Counted from the first letter of the stretch, positions 45,367 through 55,747 are shown. The stretch: DNA of 64,000 bases from Flavobacterium frigoritolerans (GCF_025847275.1 NZ_JAOZEV010000007.1:62001-126000); one strand, 5' to 3'. Made by a program: numbers and translations. Notes: generated by a model from the sequence alone, not told the origin.

Positions 45367-48246
45367 TTAGGAAACGGACACAAAGGAGGGAGACTAGGTT
45401 GTGAATTGCTTTCAAAATTGTATTTTTACTTATAATTCCCAACCCAATAGAAACAATGGTAGCGTTGTTTATGTTGTGAATTGCTTTCAAAATTGTATTT
45501 TTACTTATAATTCCCAACAGATAATGACAAAATCAGGAACAAACGCACGTTGTGAATTGCTTTCAAAATTGTATTTTTACTTATAATTCCCAACTATGGA
45601 CAGAACAAGAGAGAGAAGAATTATGTTGTGAATTGCTTTCAAAATTGTATTTTTACTTATAATTCCCAACAAAAAAAAGGAAAAAATGTAGGAGGAGCAA
45701 GTTGTGAATTGCTTTCAAAATTGTATTTTTACTTATAATTCCCAACAGCAGAAAAAGAAGCATACAACATAACGTGGTTGTGAATTGCTTTCAAAATTGT
45801 ATTTTTACTTATAATTCCCAACCAGTTATTAAATCATCATCATAGCCTGCCTGTTGTGAATTGCTTTCAAAATTGTATTTTTACTTATAATTCCCAACTA
45901 CCTTCATTTGTCAATGGAACTGTGTCCAGTTGTGAATTGCTTTCAAAATTGTATTTTTACTTATAATTCCCAACTTGTTTCTTGGTAACGTTCACATTTA
46001 TGAGTTGTGAATTGCTTTCAAAATTGTATTTTTACTTATAATTCCCAACAAATCTTTTGCTGTAGTGCCTATAACATTAGTTGTGAATTGCTTTCAAAAT
46101 TGTATTTTTACTTATAATTCCCAACGTATAAAATCGATTGGAACATATTAGCCCGTTGTGAATTGCTTTCAAAATTGTATTTTTACTTATAATTCCCAAC
46201 ATAGGATGCGGAAAATGCGTAGAATGCAGGGTTGTGAATTGCTTTCAAAATTGTATTTTTACTTATAATTCCCAACCACTAGTGTCTTTTTCTTTTATGG
46301 CATTAGTTGTGAATTGCTTTCAAAATTGTATTTTTACTTATAATTCCCAACAGATGTAGTGGGGACGATAACGGCGAATTAGTTGTGAATTGCTTTCAAA
46401 ATTGTATTTTTACTTATAATTCCCAACTTTCAATAAACTCTGCATCTGCAAAGGTTAGTTGTGAATTGCTTTCAAAATTGTATTTTTACTTATAATTCCC
46501 AACAATTTCCTATTGGTATGCCGTTGGAACTGTGTTGTGAATTGCTTTCAAAATTGTATTTTTACTTATAATTCCCAACAGATTTAATATATTTTAAATC
46601 CTGAGCTTGTTGTGAATTGCTTTCAAAATTGTATTTTTACTTATAATTCCCAACATTAACAAAACCGTGTTTAAAACAGATGCCGTTGTGAATTGCTTTC
46701 AAAATTGTATTTTTACTTATAATTCCCAACGAAAAAAGCTTTAGAAGGAACAATAACAGAGTTGTGAATTGCTTTCAAAATTGTATTTTTACTTATAATT
46801 CCCAACTACATTGACAAAAGTTAAATACCGTCCAAGTTGTGAATTGCTTTCAAAATTGTATTTTTACTTATAATTCCCAACCAGAAGGGATTAAACTTCA
46901 ATTTGATGTTAGTTGTGAATTGCTTTCAAAATTGTATTTTTACTTATAATTCCCAACATTAAATCTTTGTTTCCTTCCTTGTCGCTAGTTGTGAATTGCT
47001 TTCAAAATTGTATTTTTACTTATAATTCCCAACTTAGAACCTTAATTAAAGAACCTTCTGACAGTTGTGAATTGCTTTCAAAATTGTATTTTTACTTATA
47101 ATTCCCAACTGTAATTTGTCATCACCAAAGAGAGATGCTGTTGTGAATTGCTTTCAAAATTGTATTTTTACTTATAATTCCCAACACGAGCAAGTTTGTT
47201 CCGTAGGTGCTTTGAGTTGTGAATTGCTTTCAAAATTGTATTTTTACTTATAATTCCCAACTTGGCATATCGGTAGTAAATGTATTACCAGTTGTGAATT
47301 GCTTTCAAAATTGTATTTTTACTTATAATTCCCAACATCGGGTATTGTACTAGAGTGGTCGGGTGGGTTGTGAATTGCTTTCAAAATTGTATTTTTACTT
47401 ATAATTCCCAACTGAAAAAGTAGAAAAGAATTGCTTTGATGTGTTGTGAATTGCTTTCAAAATTGTATTTTTACTTATAATTCCCAACTTTTATCAGATT
47501 TTTATACTCCAGTGTTTTGTTGTGAATTGCTTTCAAAATTGTATTTTTACTTATAATTCCCAACAAAATGTAGGAGGAGCAATAGCGAACTACAGTTGTG
47601 AATTGCTTTCAAAATTGTATTTTTACTTATAATTCCCAACCCAATAGAAACAATGGTAGCGCTATTCATGTTGTGAATTGCTTTCAAAATTGTATTTTTA
47701 CTTATAATTCCCAACAATGCAAAAAACAAAAAGCAAGAGGATGGCGTTGTGAATTGCTTTCAAAATTGTATTTTTACTTATAATTCCCAACGATCAATCC
47801 CGTGGAATCTATTCGATTTCGGTTGTGAATTGCTTTCAAAATTGTATTTTTACTTATAATTCCCAACGAAGCCGACAAAAGTCAAGAACCGTTAACAGTT
47901 GTGAATTGCTTTCAAAATTGTATTTTTACTTATAATTCCCAACTCACTTCATCGAGCAAGTAAGGAAAGAGAGTTGTGAATTGCTTTCAAAATTGTATTT
48001 TTACTTATAATTCCCAACAAATGGACTTAATGAAAGCGCAAACAAATAGTTGTGAATTGCTTTCAAAATTGTATTTTTACTTATAATTCCCAACTGCAAC
48101 AGAAATAACGGCAACAACGCCATAGTTGTGAATTGCTTTCAAAATTGTATTTTTACTTATAATTCCCAACTTAAAAGCTCTATATCAGCACCAGCGTTTA
48201 GTTGTGAATTGCTTTCAAAATTGTATTTTTACTTATAATTCCCAAC
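45321..48246 (+). CRISPR. Type II-C CRISPR array, 39 repeats and 38 spacers
   Basis: The repeat is 46 bp, starting GTTGTGAATTGCTTTC and ending TTATAATTCCCAAC; the spacers are 29-31 nt, mostly 30. I counted 38 full repeats (first 45398, last 48201-48246), identical by eye, plus one half-decayed repeat at 45321-45366. Repeat ends are imperfect inverted repeats (GTTGTGAATT / AATTCCCAAC). The tracrRNA anti-repeat at 54370-54393 is complementary to the first half of the plus-strand repeat, so crRNAs are read on plus, opposite to the cas genes. A TATAAT box at repeat positions 34-39 fits the in-repeat promoters known from II-C systems. The intact end next to cas2 is the likely acquisition end. Confidence 0.97.
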
Positions 48247-48361
48247 ATACCGCGAGTTAATCGTTTGATATGTTGGTAGTTATATGTTTGTTTTGAAATT
48301 AAAAAATCGATTAATTTGACTGTTGAAGTTCAGTTAGTTAGGTTCTTTTTCAATCCTAATT
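48247..48361. other. Presumed CRISPR leader between array and cas2
   Basis: An AT-rich stretch of 115 bp between the last intact repeat and the cas2 stop. It contains a short inverted pair (TTAATCG near 48258 and CGATTAA near 48308). In II-C loci the leader often lies at the 3' end of the transcribed array, next to cas2. The call is based on position and on the opposite end being decayed. Confidence 0.55.
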
Positions 48362-48709
48362 TTAGAAAAGTTCTAGCTGTTGAGATGGTTTTTCTGTTTC
48401 CACAGGTTTTTTTCCATAAAACAGTTCCATCATTCCAAATTGTTTATCTGTGATTTGCATCATACCAATTTTTCCATGCTCAGGTAAGCTGTTTTTTATT
48501 CTTTTGAAATGTACCTCGGCATTTTCCCGACTAGCACAGAAGCGCATATATATCGAAAATTGGAACATAGAAAAACCATCGTCTAATAATCTCTTACGAA
48601 AATTACTAGCAATTTTACGCTCTTTGCGCGTTTCGGTGGGCAGATCAAAAAATACTAATATCCACAAACTTCTATATTGATTTAAACGTGTGTAATGCTC
48701 ATCATACAT
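48362..48709 (-). CDS. cas2: CRISPR integrase subunit Cas2
   Basis: 115 residues from the ATG at 48709, which overlaps the end of cas1 by 8 nt; the frame is open to 48754, but the longer start would add 15 residues of cas1 overlap. The N-terminal strand [20 protein letters not shown] carries the conserved acidic residue of Cas2 ferredoxin folds, followed by [22 protein letters not shown] and the C-terminal [20 protein letters not shown]. Cas2 dimers bridge two Cas1 dimers in spacer integration. It is the last gene of the cas operon. Confidence 0.95.
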   Translation of the reverse strand: MYDEHYTRLNQYRSLWILVFFDLPTETRKERKIASNFRKRLLDDGFSMFQFSIYMRFCASRENAEVHFKRIKNSLPEHGKIGMMQITDKQFGMMELFYGKKPVETEKPSQQLELF

Positions 48710-49598
48710 AAATTGGGTATAAAATTCTTCTGGAACTTCCTTCAAAACATTCATGCAAAGAATTGGTTGTTCTACTCATAGCCACCATTAAAGGGCTGTT
48801 TTTACCATCAATGTTCACATCCATTGTTGCAATATTCAATAATTGTTTTTTTATTTCGATTGTTAATTCTTCATATGAATCTTCCGTTTCCATAATATGA
48901 CATACAATTAAATCAATATATGGCCGATAAGGCTCCATGATGTCATCAGCAAGGCAATAAGCATTATATTTATTACGATGAAAAATACCTAATGTTGGAA
49001 GCATTCCCGAACTTACTAATGCTCTTGCTGTAATAGCTCTCAAAATCGCATAACCGTAATTGAGTAAATTATTTGGAGGAATTCCTTTTTGTCCTCTTGT
49101 GAAATTCTCTATTTTTATAAGACTTTGCCAATAGTATACAGCAGCTCTAGATTCATGGTTTAATGAATCACCAGAGGTTACTTCCTTTGCCCATAATTCC
49201 ATTTTACGCATTGGGATTCCCTTTTCTTTTAATAGTCCTGCCTGATTGGTTATTTTAGAACTGATGGTTTGCTGCCACAAATTCTTTTTGAGCGGAACAG
49301 AAGCATTAATCTGGTTTTTGAAACGCTCACTTTGTTCTGTATGTCCGCTTAAAGGCATTAACAAACCAATTGGTAAATGTTGTTGGTCACAATTGATTAA
49401 AGCAACATTGTTATGAGTGAGTTTTTCTAATAAACCATTGGTTATTGTAATTTGTTGATTTTCTAAAACGATAACACCTATGTCTTCAATGGCGACGGTT
49501 TTGGTCTCTTGTTCTTTGTCAGGATAAGAGATTACAATTTGCTCATTTTTAGTGCTCAAATAAGCGGGATTGCCGAAGAAAAGGGTGCGTTTTATCAT
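48702..49598 (-). CDS. cas1: CRISPR integrase Cas1
   Basis: 298 residues, type II subgroup. The start [23 protein letters not shown] opens the N-terminal beta domain. The C-terminal helical domain includes [54 protein letters not shown], with the metal-binding Glu/His/Asp set in its usual places (H in IFHRN; D in [11 protein letters not shown]). Its ATG overlaps the cas9 stop by 4 nt. Cas1 integrates new spacers with Cas2; no csn2 or cas4 is present, as expected for II-C. Confidence 0.97.
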   Translation of the reverse strand: MIKRTLFFGNPAYLSTKNEQIVISYPDKEQETKTVAIEDIGVIVLENQQITITNGLLEKLTHNNVALINCDQQHLPIGLLMPLSGHTEQSERFKNQINASVPLKKNLWQQTISSKITNQAGLLKEKGIPMRKMELWAKEVTSGDSLNHESRAAVYYWQSLIKIENFTRGQKGIPPNNLLNYGYAILRAITARALVSSGMLPTLGIFHRNKYNAYCLADDIMEPYRPYIDLIVCHIMETEDSYEELTIEIKKQLLNIATMDVNIDGKNSPLMVAMSRTTNSLHECFEGSSRRILYPIYV

Positions 49599-52500
49599 TT
49601 GATAATTTTTATTATTTTACCTAATCGATTAATTTCTATCTTCCAACAAACGGATTTAATTTGAACAGCGTTAATAGTATTTTGATTTTTAGATTGAGGA
49701 CTTCCCAATCCATATTCATTTTGTATTGGATAATTTAATCCTATTTTTTGTTGGTCTTTTTTATTGATATTAAATATTAAACTTGAAGTGCTAGCTGGAA
49801 TGAAATTACATGTTGTATCACTACTATCAGTAAATTTATATATTCTTTCAGTTTGCTCTTTTGTAAAGTTTTTAATGTTTACTTGACTAGGATTTTCAAT
49901 TTCTTCAATAGTGGGGACAAATACTAAATCATTAGGATTTAAATAAAAAAGTAGTGGAGATAATTCTTTAGTTTTTTCATCTATATAATTTTTTGGAACA
50001 GAACATTCATTTATTTTTAGTTTTTCAAAAGCACCTAATTTTTGACTTTCAATTATTTCATTCAGTGGAATAGTTTTGTAATTTCTTTTCCCATCATTAC
50101 CTTTATAAATAGCAAAGAATAAATTAGTTCCTGATGCAGTTTCTACAAATTTGTCTTTTTTATTCCCTGTGTCTCCAAGAGAAAATCTTCCGCTTTCTTC
50201 AAAAACCCTAACCTTTTTAATTGGTTGATGTTTTTTACCATTATTTAATGCTGTAATATTTTTATTGAGTTCATCCAAACCATTTTCAGAAAAAGCAACT
50301 TCATTAGCGGGCATTTTTTTTCCATTTTCATCAGTAGCATTTTGATAGATTTCTTGTTGAAGATGATTTAATAGAATCTTTTGAATACCTGTATCAGTAA
50401 TTTTCTCAATTCTTTTTTCATCAAAGGTAATATCAAGGGTTTTTCTTGTTGCTGTGGCTTCTATATTTTCATAAATTTGAACTTTGTCAATAACTTTTCC
50501 ATCAACCATTATAGGAAAATCTTTGAGGTGTTTTTTTAATCCTTCACTATTGTTTGGGTGTCGCTTGATTTTTTCTTTCAGTTGTTTTTTAACTTCTGTA
50601 TCAACAATAAGTTCTACTTGATCAGTTGCATTTACAATAGTAATATGACTTTGTTTGATTCGCTTTAAAAAGACTTTACCACTTACAGTTTCTGCGTGCA
50701 TTGGTTTTCTAATTGCCCAATTGTTTCCTTTAGTTTGTTTAATAATGACTTTTTTCATCGTACTATCTTCTTCTTTCCAAACTTGGTATCTGTTTACCGT
50801 TTTATTGATAACTCTGGTGTTTTGCTTGAAACTGATTATGGTTTGATTTAATTGGTCTTCTGCTTTTTTTGTAAAATTATCCCAAGGTTTGTGAAAATCT
50901 TTTGCGATATTTTGTGTTTTTCCGTTAATTTGAATTTCTTCAATTCTACGTAGCTTAGAAACTAATGAATAATTTGTTCTTTCTGAATTGATAGAGTTTA
51001 AATAATTGACGTGATCTTTTGTTACACAGGCAATTACCAAAGCATCTAAAGCGTGATGGCGATGGTCAATTCTTTTTTTAGAAAAAGCTTTTGCAATTGC
51101 ATCTGGTACGGTGGTTTGAAAAACTTGTTTTCCACTGTTTCCAAATTCATCTTTTTTGAGTTCTAATTTACCAAAATCACTAGAATTAGTAATCGCATTC
51201 AAACGCTCAAAACGAGGTGTAATAATGTTATTCCAAACATCATTCAAACCCCAATCTTGTTTCATTTTTGAAGTGATTGATCCATTCAAAGAAACGATAT
51301 GTTTTGAGGTTACTTCCTGTTCATCATCATCTCTAACAATTTTACTCAAAAGATTCTTTACAATTTTACTGATGTATTTAGTGTCATTTAATTGTCTTTC
51401 GATAAACTTTTCAGGAATTTCCTCACTTAATAATCTTTTTTGCTTGTTTTTATTTTTGCTGTAATAACTAGTGATGTGTTGGCTATAGGCTTCTTTAGTG
51501 AAAATTTTAACTGTTTTTCCTCCAGTTAAGGTTACAATTCTGTCTTCATTTTTTAGAATGAATTCTAATGCAGTCTTATTTCCTTTCAAATCATTAACTT
51601 CAGATTCGCAGATAACTTTATTTGAAAACGAATCATCAAATAATCTTGATTGTGGAATAATATGTTCAATTTGATATTTGGTTGTAAAAAGTTCACTTAA
51701 TGGAATTAACTTTCCAGTATATGGAGAAATATAACCTTGTTCTAACCACAGTTTGTATTTGATAATTTCAGAAGTAGTTGGTTTTGCAATTTTTCTAATT
51801 TTATCAATGTCCTCTAATTTTTCTTTTCTGATTTCACTACTATAAACTCCTTCTTCGTAAATTTTTAAAATCTCTTGCTGACTTGGTGAATAAGGACGAA
51901 CATCATTTATGCCATCATTTTTCAATTCGGTTAAAATGGCTTTGATTCGTAAGTTTGTGTTTTCGTTTTGATTTATATTTTCGGTAATTCTTTTTCTATC
52001 TGCAGAATTGTTTTTCATTTCACGCCCCAATTCAATATGGATTTCATTAAAGAAATTTTCTTTTCCCTCTCCAAAATGTTGCCAAATATCCTTTACTACT
52101 CGCAACGTTTCTGTAATAACTTGCTCTACAATTGGATTGCGCAGGGAATGTTGTTTAAAATCATATTTTAAAAAGTGTTCAATATCTGCAGGGGTTTTCC
52201 ATTTTGAAACATCACTAGCTTCACTATGTTTATCATATATTAAATAGGATGCTTGATAGGTATTTAAACCTTTATTGAATTCAGTACAATTTATAAAACT
52301 TTTTAAGACTTGTTTCGGAATATCGCTGTCAGATACTTTTTCAAGAATTGATGCGTCATAATTTATAGATTCCAATCTTTCTTTAATAGCACTTATTTTG
52401 GCTGTAATTTTATCAGAAATTACATGTTGATTCCAAGTTTCATCTCTTCTCATTAAAGTCAATAATTTTTTCATCGCTTTTTCAGAATAAGAGCCATAAT

Positions 52501-54274
52501 CTTTTTTATATGGTTTTAATTTCGAAAAGTTTGTTATAAATTCATTAGGCAAATTATGTCGTTTGGCAAAAGTTGTAATTGCTTTTGTGATTTCAATTTT
52601 ATCAGTAACAGAATATAAAATATGCCATAAATCTTGGGTGTTTTTATTGTCAAAAAAGGATTTATCTACGTCAATTTTTGCGATTGCATTCAAAAATTGA
52701 TTTCTTGTTTCGTTACAAGGATAGATTTTGTCTTCTACAAAATTCCATCTAAATTTGTCTTCTTTTAATTTGAATTTTGGGTACGCCAAAAATTGTTTTT
52801 GACTAATTTCAGCTTTATCGTTTAACCAATTAAATAGTTCTACCCAATTTCCCTCCGTTTTTAAATAATCATCCGTAACGTCGATTTCATTTATAATTTC
52901 TTTCTTGTAAATTTTTAGATTTTTCACAAATTGTAACAATCTGAATTCCTGAAAAATAGGATTTGATTTTGCAATGCATTTTAAAGGTTTTACAACTTGT
53001 TTTCCGTTAGCATCTTTTACTAAAACACCTTTTTTATCTTTTATTGGAATAAATTCCAAACTACAATCACTAATCAATGAAGTCTTATTTTTAAGGGGAC
53101 GTTGATAAAAGATAATATCATCTAAAAATAAATAGTCAAATCCTTTGTCTTTGATGTTATTTTTATGAGAATCATTATGTCTGTACAATTCATCAATACA
53201 TTTTTTATAAAGATTTCTTTCGCCAAAAATATCATTATGAAATTCAATTTGGACTTTTAGAATTTTTGATAGTTCCTTTTTATAAAACTTTCTTTCAATG
53301 GTTCTGACTAATTCCCCTTTTATTTTTTGACTAGGATTTTTTAAAAGCTCATCATAGATAAAAGAACCAACTGATTTTTTACTTTGATTTATAGTTTGTT
53401 CTGTTCTAATTTTTACTAATCCCCAATCGTTTTCTTTTGGAGATCTAAAACTTCTCTTTTCTTCATTGTCTTTATTGAGTTTAATAGTTCCATCATCATT
53501 CAATTCAGAAGTTACAATAAAATCCTTCTGTTTTCCAATCCAGTCAAATAATGCAATTTTGCTTTCACGTTTATAAATCCAACCGTTTTCCAGAATTACA
53601 TTATACCAGATTCCTGATTTACCTTTTTCTCTTTCAATTACATCAACAACTGTAAGGGTATGAAATTCTTCTAATTTGTTTTTGTTTACTTCTTCTTCCT
53701 CCCCACGCAATTGATAATATCCTCTTTTTTGATTGAAGTTCAATAGTATCCAAGCCAATTCTTGCTTAGAAATTTTTTGTGTTAGAGCTTTTTTTCTTAA
53801 ATAATAAATGGTCCAATCATAGGGAACTTGTTTTAAATTAGGATGTGTTAATTTGAATTCAGAGAACATTTCTTGGTGACTTTCCAAAAATAAAAATTGA
53901 TTTTTACCACTTTCATTTTTATAAAAAGATAATTTTTCTTCTCTTTCGGGTTTAAATTGTCCAAATTTTTTATCAAAATCTATTGCTTCGGAATAATGTT
54001 TTGGTAGAAAATCAAGGATATTTAAAATTCGATGAAGTCGTTCTCTTCTTAATAAAAAGCGTTGCACTAATCTTCTTGCCCCTCGATATTTAGTTCTTTC
54101 AGCAGTTTGTGAAATGGAAACGCCACTGTCAAACTTACCAAGAACATCTTGACTCATAGGAATTATTCTGCTTCCTAACCCTTCAATACTTCCAAGTGTA
54201 TTATCGAAGTCATTATTTATTAACGCCCATCCAATACTATTCGTCCCCAAATCTAATCCTAATATTTTCTTCAT
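49595..54274 (-). CDS. cas9: CRISPR-associated endonuclease Cas9 (type II-C)
   Basis: 1559 residues. RuvC-I is KKILGLDLGTNSIGWALI with catalytic Asp8; the Arg-rich bridge helix is at about 58-85 (RTKYRGARRLVQRFLLRRERL); RuvC-II is EIHIELGREMK near 750; the HNH domain is QIEHIIPQSRLFDDSFSNKV near 870; RuvC-III is HHALDALVIACVT near 1075; a large C-terminal domain holds the PAM-interacting region. All catalytic residues look intact. The length is at the long end for II-C, as in Bacteroidota. The start ATG at 54274 gives the standard N-terminus. It is the first gene of cas9-cas1-cas2, with tracrRNA divergent 96 nt upstream. Confidence 0.98.
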   Translation of the reverse strand: MKKILGLDLGTNSIGWALINNDFDNTLGSIEGLGSRIIPMSQDVLGKFDSGVSISQTAERTKYRGARRLVQRFLLRRERLHRILNILDFLPKHYSEAIDFDKKFGQFKPEREEKLSFYKNESGKNQFLFLESHQEMFSEFKLTHPNLKQVPYDWTIYYLRKKALTQKISKQELAWILLNFNQKRGYYQLRGEEEEVNKNKLEEFHTLTVVDVIEREKGKSGIWYNVILENGWIYKRESKIALFDWIGKQKDFIVTSELNDDGTIKLNKDNEEKRSFRSPKENDWGLVKIRTEQTINQSKKSVGSFIYDELLKNPSQKIKGELVRTIERKFYKKELSKILKVQIEFHNDIFGERNLYKKCIDELYRHNDSHKNNIKDKGFDYLFLDDIIFYQRPLKNKTSLISDCSLEFIPIKDKKGVLVKDANGKQVVKPLKCIAKSNPIFQEFRLLQFVKNLKIYKKEIINEIDVTDDYLKTEGNWVELFNWLNDKAEISQKQFLAYPKFKLKEDKFRWNFVEDKIYPCNETRNQFLNAIAKIDVDKSFFDNKNTQDLWHILYSVTDKIEITKAITTFAKRHNLPNEFITNFSKLKPYKKDYGSYSEKAMKKLLTLMRRDETWNQHVISDKITAKISAIKERLESINYDASILEKVSDSDIPKQVLKSFINCTEFNKGLNTYQASYLIYDKHSEASDVSKWKTPADIEHFLKYDFKQHSLRNPIVEQVITETLRVVKDIWQHFGEGKENFFNEIHIELGREMKNNSADRKRITENINQNENTNLRIKAILTELKNDGINDVRPYSPSQQEILKIYEEGVYSSEIRKEKLEDIDKIRKIAKPTTSEIIKYKLWLEQGYISPYTGKLIPLSELFTTKYQIEHIIPQSRLFDDSFSNKVICESEVNDLKGNKTALEFILKNEDRIVTLTGGKTVKIFTKEAYSQHITSYYSKNKNKQKRLLSEEIPEKFIERQLNDTKYISKIVKNLLSKIVRDDDEQEVTSKHIVSLNGSITSKMKQDWGLNDVWNNIITPRFERLNAITNSSDFGKLELKKDEFGNSGKQVFQTTVPDAIAKAFSKKRIDHRHHALDALVIACVTKDHVNYLNSINSERTNYSLVSKLRRIEEIQINGKTQNIAKDFHKPWDNFTKKAEDQLNQTIISFKQNTRVINKTVNRYQVWKEEDSTMKKVIIKQTKGNNWAIRKPMHAETVSGKVFLKRIKQSHITIVNATDQVELIVDTEVKKQLKEKIKRHPNNSEGLKKHLKDFPIMVDGKVIDKVQIYENIEATATRKTLDITFDEKRIEKITDTGIQKILLNHLQQEIYQNATDENGKKMPANEVAFSENGLDELNKNITALNNGKKHQPIKKVRVFEESGRFSLGDTGNKKDKFVETASGTNLFFAIYKGNDGKRNYKTIPLNEIIESQKLGAFEKLKINECSVPKNYIDEKTKELSPLLFYLNPNDLVFVPTIEEIENPSQVNIKNFTKEQTERIYKFTDSSDTTCNFIPASTSSLIFNINKKDQQKIGLNYPIQNEYGLGSPQSKNQNTINAVQIKSVCWKIEINRLGKIIKIIK

Positions 54275-54369
54275 CTCTAAAAAATTAATTTCTAAAATTA
54301 AATAAAAGATAATTAACTGATTTACGGAAAACCATAATTAACAAGTACGATTTTTTTTGTATTATTGCA

Positions 54370-54450
54370 ATACAATTTTGAAGCAATTCACAATAAGGAT
54401 TATTCCGTTGTGAAAACATTCAAAGCGGCCTCAAAAGGGTCGCTTTTTTT
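54370..54450 (+). ncRNA. tracrRNA, head-to-head with cas9
   Basis: 54370-54393 is ATACAATTTTGAA followed by GCAATTCACAA, the reverse complement of the repeat's first half with one A missing, giving about 24 bp of anti-repeat with a one-nucleotide bulge. AAGGATTATTCCGTTGTG follows as the nexus, then a strong terminator: stem AAGCGGCCT / GGGTCGCTT, loop CAAAA, and T7 (54423-54450). The RNA is read on plus, away from cas9. The 5' end is not visible and may lie some tens of bases before 54370. The arrangement matches known II-C tracrRNAs. Confidence 0.93.
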
Positions 54451-54490
54451 ATACTTATTATTTTAGGCATTATAATATTTGTCTACAAAT

Positions 54491-54771
54491 TATTTTGAAT
54501 ATTCTACTAAAAACTTTCAATAGGCCAGCATGGCAAAAATTATTCACAAATCTTAAGGAGTTTAGAGAAAGGGGTAAATGTTATAGTATTTACCACCTGG
54601 GACAGATTCAGTAGGAATATTACAGATGCTTATCATATGATTCAGAAACTTAAAAAACTGCTTGTCGATTCATGAGCTATTGATCGGCTTATCGATTTGA
54701 CAATTACGATAAGCAAAATAATGCTGGTTATGAATATTGTAACATCTGAAGTTGAAAATTATCATCTATAA
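54491..54771 (+). pseudogene. Decayed serine recombinase fragment
   Basis: Three plus-strand frames together spell a Bacteroidota serine-recombinase segment: YFEYSTKNF, then FNRPAWQKLFTNLKEFRERG, then VNVIVFTTWDRFSRNITDAY and HMIQKLKKL. The last part (from 54574) continues past an in-frame TGA at 54673 as AIDRLIDLTITISKIMLVMNIVTSEVEN to a stop at 54771. At least two frameshifts and one stop are needed, and both ends are missing, including the catalytic serine. It marks a past mobile-element event between tracrRNA and the module at 55027. Confidence 0.8.
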
Positions 54772-55026
54772 CAGAGTTAAAATATATTGTCTGCACGATT
54801 TATACTGTTTATTCATAATTAATTGTTTACTAATACTACCTGTTGATTTATCCGAAAGATTAGCGTTTCCGTAAATTTATGTAACTAATTAAGATGTCTA
54901 GACATGTTTCCTGTTAATAGCAAATCAAGAAATCTCTACATAATTTGAGATAAAGCTTCTTTATCCAAATATTAGTATGCCAATTTATGAAATACCTACG
55001 TTCCAATTATTAAAAAAATGTAGGAG

Positions 55027-55497
55027 CTAAAAAGCTCCGTCATCTGCAAAGGAATAGTAGGTTTCAGGAGTAATGATCAAATGATCCAGCAGTTTGATAT
55101 CAAGTATGCTCCCTGCTTCCTTGACTTTTCTGGTTATCTGTTTATCAGCCTCTGAAGGTTTAATCTGTCCCGAAGGATGGTTATGAACCATAATGAGCGA
55201 TACGGTATTTGCTTTAAGTGCTGCTGCAAAAATCAGTCTGAGGTCAACTACAGTGCCTGAAATACCTCCTGAGGATACTTCGTAAATGCCAAGCACTTTA
55301 TTGGACTGGTTGAGAAGCAGGATTTTAAACTGCTCGAAAAATTCAATTGTATCGGAATTCCAGGACTGGAGTGCCAGCTGGTAAGCGGTTTTGGAAGAAT
55401 TTATAAAAGGTCTTTCGGATGCTTTTACTTTTGTTTTGTAGACCAATTCAATCTCTGCCACCTGATTCCAGTTCTGAAGTGTTTTTGAAGTTTCCAT
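55027..55497 (-). CDS. RadC-like JAB/MPN domain protein
   Basis: 156 residues from the ATG at 55497; the frame is open to 55593, but that part is arginine-rich spacer. The MPN/JAB zinc motif is complete: VSLIMVHNHPSGQIKPSEADKQI (HxHPSG, then D). Pre-motif region FKILLLNQSNKVLGIYEVSSGGISGTVVDLRLIF is RadC-like. It lacks the HhH domain of full-length RadC (about 225 residues), as do the short versions on Bacteroidota mobile elements, where the function is unproven. It starts the left end of the mobile module. Confidence 0.9.
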   Translation of the reverse strand: METSKTLQNWNQVAEIELVYKTKVKASERPFINSSKTAYQLALQSWNSDTIEFFEQFKILLLNQSNKVLGIYEVSSGGISGTVVDLRLIFAAALKANTVSLIMVHNHPSGQIKPSEADKQITRKVKEAGSILDIKLLDHLIITPETYYSFADDGAF

Positions 55498-55723
55498 GAT
55501 TTCTAAAGTTTTAAGATTAATTGTGGAACCTCGGCCGGGAATGAGAAAGCGAGCGAAAAAAGCAACGCAATAAAGCAGGTTTTTCACCTGCATTTATGGG
55601 GGAATTTTTTTCGGCGAACCGACTTTCCTTCCCTAACTTTGTTTTAGAATTAAGCCTGAACCGCTGAGACAATATCCCCTCCTTTAAGTGTCCGGGCGCA
55701 AAAAATTAACATTATGTTAAAAA

Positions 55724-55747
55724 AAGCCGAAAATTAGTTTTCGGCTT
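55724..55747 (-). terminator. Terminator overlapping the PcfJ stop codon
   Basis: AAGCCGAAAA / TTTTCGGCTT close on TTAG. The stop codon of the gene at 55734 sits in this loop. The A-run at the left is the T-run on the minus strand. Confidence 0.85.

Noticed and set aside
45401..45586. Open frame running through CRISPR repeats (similar one at 47598-47783)
   Set aside because: The repeat unit itself has an open frame (CELLSKLYFYL); these are array artefacts without start signals.
46277..47594. Other spacers compared with each other for duplicates
   Set aside because: Only short chance matches (for example GGAACTGTGT in two spacers), much weaker than the two pairs reported.
54275..54369. Promoter motifs for cas9 and tracrRNA in the divergent gap
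   Set aside because: AT-rich sequence allows several weak TAnnTTTG-like matches; none is good enough to call.
55013..55027. AAAAAATGTAGGAG matching part of spacer 45671-45700
   Set aside because: Only 14 nt, AT-rich, interrupted before the seed end; not a self-target.
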